From Nocardia sp. (lineage in GTDB: Bacteria; Actinomycetota; Actinomycetes; Mycobacteriales; Mycobacteriaceae), in assembly GCA_013361595.1 (NCBI GenBank), contig JABFXT010000711.1, positions 1 to 6,100 on the forward strand: a stretch of DNA of 6,100 bases, given 5' to 3'. How positions within the stretch are numbered: position 1 is the first letter of the stretch; each line of letters starts with the position of its first letter. The notes below the pieces were generated by a model. The model did not search any database. It was given only the letters and a program-made list of their open reading frames with translations, and had not been told where the DNA came from. This document shows positions 1 to 5,580 of the stretch, one piece after another. Made by a program: the position numbers and the translations under genes.

Positions 1-1272
1 TACGATCTCGCGCTGGCGGTCGCGGTCCTCGACGCCGCCGGTGCCGTACCCGCACAGCGTCTCACCGATACGGTGCTCCTGGGCGAACTGGCACTCGACG
101 GCCGGCTGCGCCGGGTTCGGGGAATCCTGCCCGCCGTGCTCGCGGCCCGGCACGCCGGTCACCACACAGTCGTGGTCCCGGAGGAAGCGGGGCCGGAGGC
201 GGGGTCGGTCGAGGGGATCCGGGTCCTGGGCGCGCCGACTCTGCGCGCCGTTCTCGACTGGCTGCGCGGCGAAGCGGACCTGGCCGAATCGCCGGGGTTC
301 CGCCCGGCCCGGCCGCCGGTACCGGGCGGGGATCTCCGAGATGTCGCCGGGCAGCACGAGGCGCGCTGGGCGCTGGAGGTCGCCGCCGCGGGCGGGCACC
401 ACGTGCTGCTCACCGGCGCACCGGGTATCGGCAAGACCATGTTGGCGCAACGGCTGCCCGGGCTGCTGCCGCCGCTGTCGGAGAGCGAGGCGCTCGAGGT
501 CACCGCCGTGCACTCGGTGGCCGGCACGCTGTCCGACGAACAACCGCTGATCACCGTCCCGCCCTTCGTCGCGCCGCACCATTCGACCTCGGTGAGTGCC
601 ATGGTGGGCGGCGGATCAGGATCGGCGCGGCCCGGCGCGGTGAGCCGCGCCCACCGGGGCGTGCTGTTCCTGGACGAATGCGCCGAGATCGGCGCCAAGG
701 TACTCGAGGCCATGCGGACCCCGCTGGAGGAGGGCGAGGTCCGGATCGCGCGCCGCGACGGTGTGGCCCGTTATCCGGCGCGGTTCCAACTGGTTCTGGC
801 CGCGAATCCCTGCCCCTGCGCCCCGGCCCGTGATGTGGACTGTATCTGCGCGCCGCTCGCCCGGCGCCGCTATCTCGGAAAACTGTCCGGCCCGCTGATG
901 GATCGCATCGATATCTGGCTGCAGATGCACCCGATCTCAGGAGCCGGATTCACGGCGGCGGAATCGGAGGACAGCGCGACCGTACGCACCAGGGTGACCG
1001 CCGCCCGGGCCGCCGCGGCGGCGCGCTGGCGCGATGACGGCTGGCGCACCAATGCCGAGGTTCCCGGCCACGCGTTGCGCCGGCGGTTTCCGTTGCCCGC
1101 GGAGACGACGGCGCCGGTGGAATCGGCGCTGCGGCTGGGCCGGATCTCGGCGCGGGGCGCCGATCGGGCCTTGCGGGTCGCCTGGACCGTCTGCGATCTC
1201 CGTGGCGGTGACCTGCCGACCGCCCACGACGCGATGCAGGCACTCGACTTCCGGCAGCGGAGCCCACGGTGA
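1..1272 (+). CDS. comM: ComM/YifB-family Mg-chelatase-like AAA+ ATPase, 5' end cut off by the window
   Basis: The frame is open from base 1 to the TGA at 1270-1272, giving 423 residues. Roughly 80 N-terminal residues should lie to the left, since family members are about 500 long. Fragment residues 1 to about 95 are the end of the Lon-protease-like (ChlI) domain. The AAA+ core follows: Walker A GAPGIGKT at residues 139-146 (415-438), APHHSTS ahead of VGGG, and Walker B GVLFLDE at 220-226. Two CxC pairs (NPCPC, then CIC; cysteines 271, 273, 281 and 283) look like a metal site, and SGPLMDRID at 296-304 holds the likely arginine finger. Residues from about 320 form the Mg-chelatase C-terminal domain. 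Family knowledge: ComM in Vibrio is a hexameric helicase that promotes branch migration during natural transformation. Whether this organism is transformable cannot be seen here. The 4-base overlap with dprA supports one operon. Confidence 0.96.
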   Translation, partial: YDLALAVAVLDAAGAVPAQRLTDTVLLGELALDGRLRRVRGILPAVLAARHAGHHTVVVPEEAGPEAGSVEGIRVLGAPTLRAVLDWLRGEADLAESPGFRPARPPVPGGDLRDVAGQHEARWALEVAAAGGHHVLLTGAPGIGKTMLAQRLPGLLPPLSESEALEVTAVHSVAGTLSDEQPLITVPPFVAPHHSTSVSAMVGGGSGSARPGAVSRAHRGVLFLDECAEIGAKVLEAMRTPLEEGEVRIARRDGVARYPARFQLVLAANPCPCAPARDVDCICAPLARRRYLGKLSGPLMDRIDIWLQMHPISGAGFTAAESEDSATVRTRVTAARAAAAARWRDDGWRTNAEVPGHALRRRFPLPAETTAPVESALRLGRISARGADRALRVAWTVCDLRGGDLPTAHDAMQALDFRQRSPR

Positions 1273-2471
1273 ACACCGCGGGTGCGGGCTCGCCGCCGGC
1301 GGGGGCGTCCCTCGGCGAGCACGAGGAGGTGCAACTGGCCTGGGCGTATCTGTCAAGGGTGGTGCTCGGGCCGTGCCCGGCGCTGACCGCGCTGATCGAA
1401 TCGGTCGGAGTACGCGAGGCGGCTCGGGCAGTGCGCGAACACGCGCTGCCCCCGGTGCTGCTCGGTGCCACCGCACAGCGGCGCGAGCTGGATTCGGCCG
1501 CGCGCGATCTGGTGGCCGTTCGTGACGGTGGTGGACGGCTCGTCACACCGGATGATGCGGAATGGCCGGCCTGGCGGATGCTGGGACTGGCCGGGCTGGC
1601 TCCCGGCCGTGACCCGGACGGCGCGGTGCCGCTGGTGTTCTGGGTTCGCGGCGACCGGAATCTGAGCGAACTCACCGAGCGCGCGCTCGCGGTGGTCGGT
1701 GCCCGGTGCAGTACCGGTTACGGGGACAGGGTGGCGAGTGAGATCGCCGGAGAGCTGGCATCTCGTGGTTGGACGATCGTCTCCGGCGCGGCGTTCGGTA
1801 TCGACGGCACGGCGCACCGGGCCGCTCTCGCTGCCGGTGGGCTCACCGTCGCCGTGCTCGCCTGCGGTCCGGACCGGCCCTATCCTGCCCAGCACGATCG
1901 GCTGATCGCCCGGATCGCGGAGACCGGTCTGGTGGTGAGCGAATACCCGCCGGGCGTGGCCGCCCGGAAACATCACTTCCTGGCCAGGAACCGGCTGATC
2001 GCCGGCTTGTCCGACGGGGTGCTGGTGGTCGAGGCGGGGATGCGCAGCGGCGCCCGCAATACCGTGAAATGGGCACGCCGGATCGGGCGCCCGGCACTAG
2101 CGGTGCCCGGATCGGTGGATTCGGCGGCCTCCGCGGGCTGTCACCGGATGATCCGCGAAGGGGAGGCGGTGCTCGTCACAGGTCCGGAGGATGTGCTCAC
2201 CGAAACCGCGCCACTGCACCTGCCGCTATCCGCTGTCCGGTCGTCGTCCGCGCCCGGGCCGTTCGGTGCCGATGCCCGGGTCCTGGCCGCACTTCCCGGC
2301 GTGGGCGGCCGATGGCCGCAGGATATCGCCGTATCGACCGGAATGACGGCAGGTGAGGTCCGGGCCGCCCTGGTCGCGCTCGATCTGGCCGGGACAGCCG
2401 GCCGCGGGGCGGCGGGCTGGTACCGACTGGGCCCGGGCAGCGAGGGTGAGCCCCGCCCGAGTCCGCGCTGA
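1269..2471 (+). CDS. dprA: DNA-processing protein DprA
   Basis: The product has 400 residues, normal for actinobacterial DprA. The GTG start at 1269 overlaps the preceding TGA (GTGA), so translation is probably coupled. Residues 20-90 resemble the N-terminal SAM-like helical region. The Rossmann-like core runs from about 120 to 310, with GAR at 144-146, SGAAFGID at 172-179, GG at 190-191, PYP at 204-206, SEYPPG at 224-229, ARNRLIAGL at 239-247, VEAGMRSGA at 254-262 and AVPG at 278-281. Residues 334-388 match the C-terminal winged helix. In known systems DprA binds incoming single-stranded DNA and loads RecA; the gene also occurs in species not known to be competent. SGAAFGID replaces the common SGLARGID, a variation I believe is usual in this order. 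The adjoining comM fits a role in recombining single-stranded DNA. No defect is visible. Confidence 0.97.
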   Translation: MNTAGAGSPPAGASLGEHEEVQLAWAYLSRVVLGPCPALTALIESVGVREAARAVREHALPPVLLGATAQRRELDSAARDLVAVRDGGGRLVTPDDAEWPAWRMLGLAGLAPGRDPDGAVPLVFWVRGDRNLSELTERALAVVGARCSTGYGDRVASEIAGELASRGWTIVSGAAFGIDGTAHRAALAAGGLTVAVLACGPDRPYPAQHDRLIARIAETGLVVSEYPPGVAARKHHFLARNRLIAGLSDGVLVVEAGMRSGARNTVKWARRIGRPALAVPGSVDSAASAGCHRMIREGEAVLVTGPEDVLTETAPLHLPLSAVRSSSAPGPFGADARVLAALPGVGGRWPQDIAVSTGMTAGEVRAALVALDLAGTAGRGAAGWYRLGPGSEGEPRPSPR

Positions 2472-2541
2472 TCGTCCCGGGGCCGGGGCGTAGGTCGCTG
2501 CCAGATGACGTGCGTCGGCCACCGGCCCGCGCGTAACGGAT

Positions 2542-2793
2542 TCACGGCAACTCCCAGCGGCGCCACCGCCGGCCACTGCGTATTCGGCGATCCCGGTCTG
2601 CTGAAATCGGGCAGCGGCCAACGGGCGTCTGCTCGCTTCGCCGGTTTCGTCGAGCCCAGCGGATCTCGTAGCTGCATGCGGCGGCCCAGGCCATCCAGTC
2701 GGTGCCGTACGTGCGCAGGGTGTTGGGGGATCGGGAGGAGTGGAAGTGCGCGATACAGGTGGGTTTCCGCTGAAGGTGCCGACGGCTCGAGGA
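2542..2793 (-). pseudogene. Relic of the N-terminal domain of a tyrosine recombinase/integrase
   Basis: On the minus strand one frame is open from just after a TGA (2796-2794) to a TGA at 2544-2542, 83 codons. Between about 2730 and 2672 it reads [20 protein letters not shown]. This resembles the start of the N-terminal SAM-like domain of phage-type integrases, where a basic residue, S-x-N-T-x-R-x-Y, then D-W and a second aromatic residue follow one another. Past this stretch the frame turns Arg-rich and no further integrase sequence is recognisable in any minus frame. There is no usable start codon upstream; the only ATG is inside the motif. It therefore looks like a fragment of a lost element rather than a working gene. 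It lies opposite in direction to xerC and is not a copy of it. The match is short and could be coincidence. Confidence 0.4.
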
Positions 2794-2864
2794 TCATCTG
2801 GTTCGGACGTCGCGGCGGCGGTCCCTCCTCCGCGCTCGCGTGGTCCCGCCGCGCGGGCCCGACG

Positions 2865-2884
2865 GGTATCGGCGGACCGATATC
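2865..2884. other. Small hairpin upstream of xerC
   Basis: The arms TATCGG (2867-2872) and CCGATA (2877-2882) pair perfectly around a CGGA loop. One G-T and one G-C pair extend the stem to eight. It ends 46 bases before the chosen xerC start. It could be a weak transcriptional or translational control element or an operator, but nothing else supports a role. Confidence 0.3.
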
Positions 2885-2930
2885 GGCGTGCGGGCTTGCG
2901 GTTCGCGGGGGAGCGGGCGACGGTGGGACG

Positions 2931-3854
2931 GTGCGCGAGTTGCCCGAGGACCTCGAAGCCCTGCTGACCGAGTACGGCCGGCATCTGCGGCTCGGCCGTA
3001 ACCGGTCGGCGCATACGGTGCGGGCCTATCTGGGTGATATCCGATCGCTGCTGGGGCATCTGGTCGATCACGCCGCCGACGCTTCGGTCCGGGAACTGGA
3101 CCTGGCGGCCATGCGCTCGTGGCTGGCGGCGCACGCCGAGCGCGGCGCGGCCCGCACGAGTATGGCCCGGCGGGCCTCGGCGGCGCGGGCGTTCACCGCG
3201 TGGCTCACCCGGTCCGGTCTGCTCACGGTCGATCCCGGTCTCCGGCTGGCCGCGCCGAAAGCCCACCGCAGCCTGCCCGCCGTTCTCGGACAGGAGCAGG
3301 CCGGCCGAGTGATGAACGCCGCCGAATCAGGTGCCGAGCAGCACGATCCGATGGCGTTGCGGGATCGGCTCATTGTCGAACTGTTGTACGCCACCGGTAT
3401 CCGGGTCGGCGAACTGTGCGGGCTCGATATCGACGATATCGACCGGGAGCGGCGGCTGGTGCGGGTCCTGGGCAAGGGCAACCGGGAGCGCTCGGCGCCG
3501 TTCGGTGGACCCGCCGACCACGCCGTGGGCGAATGGCTGCGCTATGGGCGTCCCACCCTGGCCACCGCCGAATCCGGTCGCGCATTGCTGCTGGGCCGGC
3601 GCGGCCGCAGGCTCGACCAACGTCAGGCGCGGGCGGTGGTACATGCCGTGGTGTCCGCGGTCCCGGGGACTGCCGATATAAGTCCGCACGGACTGCGGCA
3701 CACCGCGGCCACACACCTCTTGGAAGGCGGCGCCGATCTGCGGGTGGTGCAGGAACTGCTCGGCCACGCCAGTCTCGCGACGACCCAGCTGTACACCCAT
3801 GTGTCCATCGACCGTCTCCGAAAAGCCCACGATCAAGCGCATCCGCGGGCCTGA
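2931..3854 (+). CDS. xerC: Tyrosine recombinase XerC
   Basis: With the GTG at 2931 the product has 307 residues, close to the roughly 300 of XerC. I prefer this start because the residues after it ([11 protein letters not shown]) begin the normal first helix and upstream residues look random; TTG at 2940 is an alternative. Upstream G-rich sequence (GGTGGGA, 2922-2928) is poorly spaced as a ribosome site. Residues 5-95 are the SAM-like core-binding domain; about 115-300 the catalytic domain. All six catalytic residues are present: R158 in TGIRVGEL, K182 in GKGN, H253 and R256 in SPHGLRHT, H279 in LGHAS and nucleophile Y288 in TQLYTH. XerC works with XerD at dif to resolve chromosome dimers before division. 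The C-terminal DQAHPRA and the position near dprA favour XerC over XerD. A strong stem-loop follows 22 bases after the stop. Confidence 0.93.
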   Translation: MRELPEDLEALLTEYGRHLRLGRNRSAHTVRAYLGDIRSLLGHLVDHAADASVRELDLAAMRSWLAAHAERGAARTSMARRASAARAFTAWLTRSGLLTVDPGLRLAAPKAHRSLPAVLGQEQAGRVMNAAESGAEQHDPMALRDRLIVELLYATGIRVGELCGLDIDDIDRERRLVRVLGKGNRERSAPFGGPADHAVGEWLRYGRPTLATAESGRALLLGRRGRRLDQRQARAVVHAVVSAVPGTADISPHGLRHTAATHLLEGGADLRVVQELLGHASLATTQLYTHVSIDRLRKAHDQAHPRA

Positions 3855-3875
3855 ACCGTTCGAGTGCGGACGATC

Positions 3876-3922
3876 GCGGAGCGGAGCGGGGATCCCCGCG
3901 GCTTGTCCCCGCTCGGGTCCGC
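3876..3922 (+). terminator. Probable terminator of xerC
   Basis: Two 16-base arms, 3876-3891 and 3907-3922, form a stem: five pairs (GCGGA with TCCGC), a 3-by-3 internal mismatch, then eight pairs (GAGCGGGG with CCCCGCTC), closed by a 15-base loop. It begins 22 bases after the xerC stop. There is no T-run after it, which is common for stem-loop terminators of high-GC actinobacteria. A competing perfect palindrome, GCGGGGATCCCCGC (3886-3899), lies inside it. Confidence 0.6.
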
Positions 3923-4064
3923 TACGGCACAGATCCGGGCTGTGGTGCCCGGCCTGTCCTGCCACCCGGCGCCCGGTTCCGATCTGCGACGTCCGGCGCC
4001 GGTTCGGCGAACGTTCCGGACGGCGGTTTCCGGCGCACACAGGGTTCTCGGCGCCTGATGGGAA

Positions 4065-4081
4065 AGGCGGCGTAACCGCCT
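4065..4081. other. Hairpin in the stretch before the DUF202 operon
   Basis: AGGCGG (4065-4070) pairs with CCGCCT (4076-4081) around a CGTAA loop. It stands eight bases from the next hairpin. The pair could be a second termination signal behind xerC or structural DNA upstream of the promoter. Confidence 0.3.
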
Positions 4082-4088
4082 GCAGCGA

Positions 4089-4109
4089 GATCGGATCGCT
4101 GATCCGGTC
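4089..4109. other. Nine-pair hairpin upstream of the DUF202 operon
   Basis: GATCGGATC (4089-4097) and GATCCGGTC (4101-4109) pair over nine positions with one T-G wobble and a GCT loop. The near-symmetry would also suit a dimeric regulator. It lies about 50 bases upstream of the candidate -35 box. No T-run follows. Role unknown. Confidence 0.35.
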
Positions 4110-4158
4110 GTCTGTCGATACGCGCACGTCGGGCGACACGCACCGTGCCGAGCTGATG

Positions 4159-4209
4159 GTTGGACGCGTCCCGGCCCGGCGCTTACGCTGTCCGGCGGAG
4201 CCGTCCAAC
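4159..4209. repeat. Split 8-base inverted repeat around the candidate promoter
   Basis: GTTGGACG (4159-4166) and CGTCCAAC (4202-4209) are perfect inverse copies 35 bases apart. The left arm covers the -35 box and the right arm falls just after the expected transcription start. This placement would suit an operator bound by a repressor at two half-sites. An 8-base match in GC-rich DNA can also arise by chance. Confidence 0.3.
4160..4189 (+). promoter_or_regulatory. Candidate housekeeping promoter for the DUF202 operon
   Basis: TTGGAC (4160-4165) and TACGCT (4184-4189), 18 bases apart, resemble SigA-type -35 and -10 boxes; the -10 keeps the TAnnnT pattern. A start about seven bases downstream would give a leader of about 45 bases before the small open frame at 4240. 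The -35 box falls within the left arm of an inverted repeat. Sequence-based guess only. Confidence 0.4.
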
Positions 4210-4239
4210 TGCGGCCGACCGGTACAGCGGGAGGTGAGC

Positions 4240-4272
4240 GTGCAAACCACTACCGGCGCGATCGCCGGATGA
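4240..4272 (+). CDS. Candidate ten-residue leader peptide coupled to the first DUF202 gene
   Basis: A GTG at 4240 starts ten codons (MQTTTGAIAG) ending in TGA at 4270-4272. The best Shine-Dalgarno sequence of the window precedes it: GGGAGGTGA at 4229-4237, with GGAGG ending five bases before the GTG. The stop overlaps the ATG of the DUF202 gene (ATGA), the usual arrangement for translational coupling. That ATG has no ribosome site of its own: the bases just before it contain no purine-rich stretch. I infer that ribosomes load at 4240, finish the short peptide and restart at 4269. The three consecutive Thr codons are the only compositional oddity. The frame could instead be an artefact if the true DUF202 start lies elsewhere, but no better upstream start exists in that frame. 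Confidence 0.45.
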   Translation: MQTTTGAIAG

Positions 4273-4640
4273 GTGCGGACCGCGAGGAGTCCGGGAACGC
4301 GGCAGTGGACGACGCGGCGCCGATCGACTACCGGTTCACGCTCGCCAACGAGCGCACATTCCTCTCCTGGATCCGCACCGCGCTGGGGCTGCTGGCCGGC
4401 GGGGTGGCGGTGCACGCGGTTGTACAGGAGCAGTGGAATACGGATTTCCGGACCGCGCTGGCCGTGAGCTGCCTGGTGCTTTCGCTGGTGGTGGCGGTGG
4501 GTGCGTATCTGCATTGGCGGCGGATCCGGGTCGCGATGGATCAGGGGCGGCCGCTGCCGGGCACCGTACTGGTTCCGGTGTTGTCCGCCGGAACCGCGTT
4601 CGTTGCGGTACTCGCCTGTGTGGCCGTACTCCTGCACTGA
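4269..4640 (+). CDS. DUF202 (YidH-type) inner-membrane protein, first of a pair
   Basis: The product has 123 residues. The signature of the DUF202 family occupies about residues 20-48: DYRFTLANERTFLSWIRT followed by a hydrophobic helix. Predicted membrane helices lie near residues 35-52, 62-81 and 100-121; the acidic N-terminus and the HWRRIR patch at 82-87 suggest cytoplasmic sides. No catalytic residues are known for the family and its function is not established, so I give no role. It is followed nine bases later by a second member, a tandem arrangement that M. tuberculosis also has (Rv2272-Rv2273, from memory, at another locus). Translation probably depends on the upstream ten-codon frame because no Shine-Dalgarno sequence precedes this ATG. 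Confidence 0.9.
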   Translation: MSADREESGNAAVDDAAPIDYRFTLANERTFLSWIRTALGLLAGGVAVHAVVQEQWNTDFRTALAVSCLVLSLVVAVGAYLHWRRIRVAMDQGRPLPGTVLVPVLSAGTAFVAVLACVAVLLH

Positions 4641-4649
4641 GGTGGTGTC

Positions 4650-4973
4650 GTGACGAATCCGACCGAGATCCGGCTGGCCGCGGAACGCACAGCGTTGTCC
4701 TGGCGGCGCACCTGCCTGGGATGCGTGGCGGTCGCGATTCTGCTCCTGCGCGCAGTCTTCGAGGAGGGGTGGGATCCGGCCGCGCTCCTGCCGGGTATCG
4801 CCTGCCTCGTCTTGCTGACCATCGCCGCACTGGGATATCGGCGCAATCGCCGCCTGCATCTCGGAGCTGCCGGTTCGGCCGTGCCGACGATCGGGTCGGT
4901 GGCCGTCGCGGTGGCGATCGCGGCGCTGGTCGTGGCCGGATACGTGGTGGTGCATCCCGGACCGCCCGGGTGA
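4650..4973 (+). CDS. DUF202 inner-membrane protein, second of a pair
   Basis: The product has 107 residues starting at GTG 4650, with GAGGTGG (4639-4645) four bases ahead, overlapping the previous stop codon. The family core LAAERTALSWRRT at about residues 9-21 parallels LANERTFLSWIRT of its neighbour, so the two genes are divergent copies of one another. Membrane helices lie near residues 21-36, 44-63 and 80-101, with a basic loop GYRRNRR at 62-68. The short nine-base gap and shared family suggest one transcript and perhaps a two-subunit membrane complex, which is inference. Function unknown. A nested stem-loop starts five bases after the stop. Confidence 0.87.
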   Translation: MTNPTEIRLAAERTALSWRRTCLGCVAVAILLLRAVFEEGWDPAALLPGIACLVLLTIAALGYRRNRRLHLGAAGSAVPTIGSVAVAVAIAALVVAGYVVVHPGPPG

Positions 4974-4977
4974 GGCA

Positions 4978-5016
4978 CGGGTAGCCGAAGGCGCTTCGGG
5001 TCGCGCCGGTTACCCG
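4978..5016. terminator. Nested stem-loop after the DUF202 operon, probable terminator
   Basis: An outer stem CGGGTA (4978-4983) with TACCCG (5011-5016) encloses a perfect inner hairpin CCGAAG-GCG-CTTCGG (4985-4999). It starts five bases after the last DUF202 stop. It also covers the end of the degraded minus-strand frame, whose TAA is at 5012-5010, so it could serve both strands. No T-run follows. Confidence 0.5.
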
Positions 5017-5565
5017 CGGCTCGCGTATGACCGCGCGTTCATCCTGTCCGATATCGCCCTATCGGTCAGCTCCGGGAACAGCGCCGGGATGCGGTCGAAG
5101 GCCGTGGCCGGAGCGAAGTGGGTCACGCCGGAGCGCCCGACCGAAAACCGGGGCGATGTCGTCGGCGTGTCGCCGAGATCGTGCATGCCGAGGATGCTCG
5201 CCGCCTTCCACGCCCCGATGTCACCGAGCCTCGGGCCGGTCTCATCGGGCCGCGACCTGCAGGGCCAGGATCCGTTCGATACCGGATCGGGAGCGCGGCG
5301 CAGTGCGGTGAGTTCGGCCTCGTGCCGGTGCGCGTTTCGGCCGAAGCCGTCGAGCCTGTCGGCCTGCGCCGACACCATCGGTCTGTAAACCTGTGCTGAA
5401 GCTGTCGAGCCCACAGGCTGTGCCGAAGCCGTCGGGCTGTAGGCCTGTTGCGAAGCCGTCGAGTTCGCGAGTCGTGCCGAAGCCGTCGGTTTGTAAGCCC
5501 GTGCCGAATCGCTCGGGTCCGTGGGCTGTGCCGAAGCCGGGTACTCGCGCCGCTGATCGCACCAC
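5010..5565 (-). pseudogene. Probable broken gene with nonapeptide repeats and an unrecognised C-terminal region
   Basis: On the minus strand a frame opens at GTG 5565 and reads nine-residue repeats of the type FGTGLQTDG, FGTTRELDG, FATGLQPDG through the tandem array. The leftmost repeat copy (5340-5367) has 28 instead of 27 bases. At that point the repeat reading (RLDGFG) passes into the neighbouring frame, which runs on to TAA at 5012-5010. Joined, they would give about 185 codons. The downstream part contains GDIGAWKAASILGMHDLGD and ends with ELTDRAISDRMNARSYASRG; I do not recognise it. Third positions in 5010-5240 are about 88 percent G or C by hand count, which is coding-like, but a forward frame (5089-5388) shares those positions, so the strand is not certain. 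No good ribosome site precedes 5565, which is 15 bases past the end of the peptidase gene. It may be a decayed gene, or non-coding repeat DNA. Confidence 0.35.
5340..5539. repeat. Degenerate 27-base tandem repeat array, about seven copies
   Basis: Copies begin at 5340 (28 bases), 5368, 5395, 5422, 5449, 5476 and 5503 (27 bases each); an eighth at 5530 keeps only its first ten bases. The first half of each resembles GCCGAAGCCGTCGG. The second half alternates: copies at 5368, 5422 and 5476 end like TTTGTAAGCCCGT, those at 5395, 5449 and 5503 like GTCCGTGGGCTGT, so the array has a 54-base higher-order unit. Among the three copies of the first type, eight positions vary; five are in the same codon phase and none is at the phase that would be the second base of minus-strand codons. 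There are no spacers. It could vary in copy number between strains. Confidence 0.85.
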
Positions 5566-5580
5566 GGTCGGAAGCGACTC

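Larger units (their letters stand above)
2472..2930. other. Intergenic stretch between dprA and xerC without an intact gene
   Basis: This 459-base stretch holds no convincing complete gene. A forward frame runs open from 2505 into xerC, but its predicted residues before about 2931 are rich in Arg, Gly, Ser and Cys and match nothing I recognise, so I treat them as untranslated or chance coding. From memory, M. tuberculosis has viuB (siderophore-interacting protein) here; I find no trace of it. The stretch contains a minus-strand recombinase-like fragment (2542-2793) and a small hairpin (2865-2884). A promoter for xerC may lie here, but I cannot point to a clear one. Confidence 0.6.
3855..4239. 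other. Intergenic stretch between xerC and the DUF202 operon
   Basis: About 385 bases hold no gene that I can support. From left to right they contain the xerC terminator, a GC-rich stretch with no recognised content (including the short palindrome GAACGTTC at 4009-4016), two adjacent hairpins (4065-4081 and 4089-4109) and a candidate promoter with flanking inverted repeats (4159-4209). Open frames crossing it are low-complexity continuations of other frames. Confidence 0.55.

Noticed and set aside
2505..2930. N-terminal extension of XerC by 142 residues
   Set aside because: The frame is open, but the residues are random-looking and XerC proteins are about 300 residues long, which fits the GTG at 2931.
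3864..4058. A 64-residue plus-strand protein after xerC
   Set aside because: It begins at the xerC terminator stem, lacks a ribosome site and has no recognisable features.
3327..4955. A minus-strand open frame of 542 codons
   Set aside because: It runs antisense through xerC, the intergenic region and both DUF202 genes, has low-complexity Arg, Gln and Pro-rich sequence and no recognisable domain. Long antisense frames are expected in DNA this GC-rich.
5089..5388. Plus-strand 99-residue protein
   Set aside because: It shares GC-rich third positions with the minus frame and cannot be excluded, but it has no ribosome site, does not carry on through the repeat array (a stop occurs in each copy of one type) and matches nothing I know.
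5340..5539. CRISPR array
   Set aside because: The copies are head-to-tail without unique spacers, are degenerate throughout, and no cas gene is nearby.
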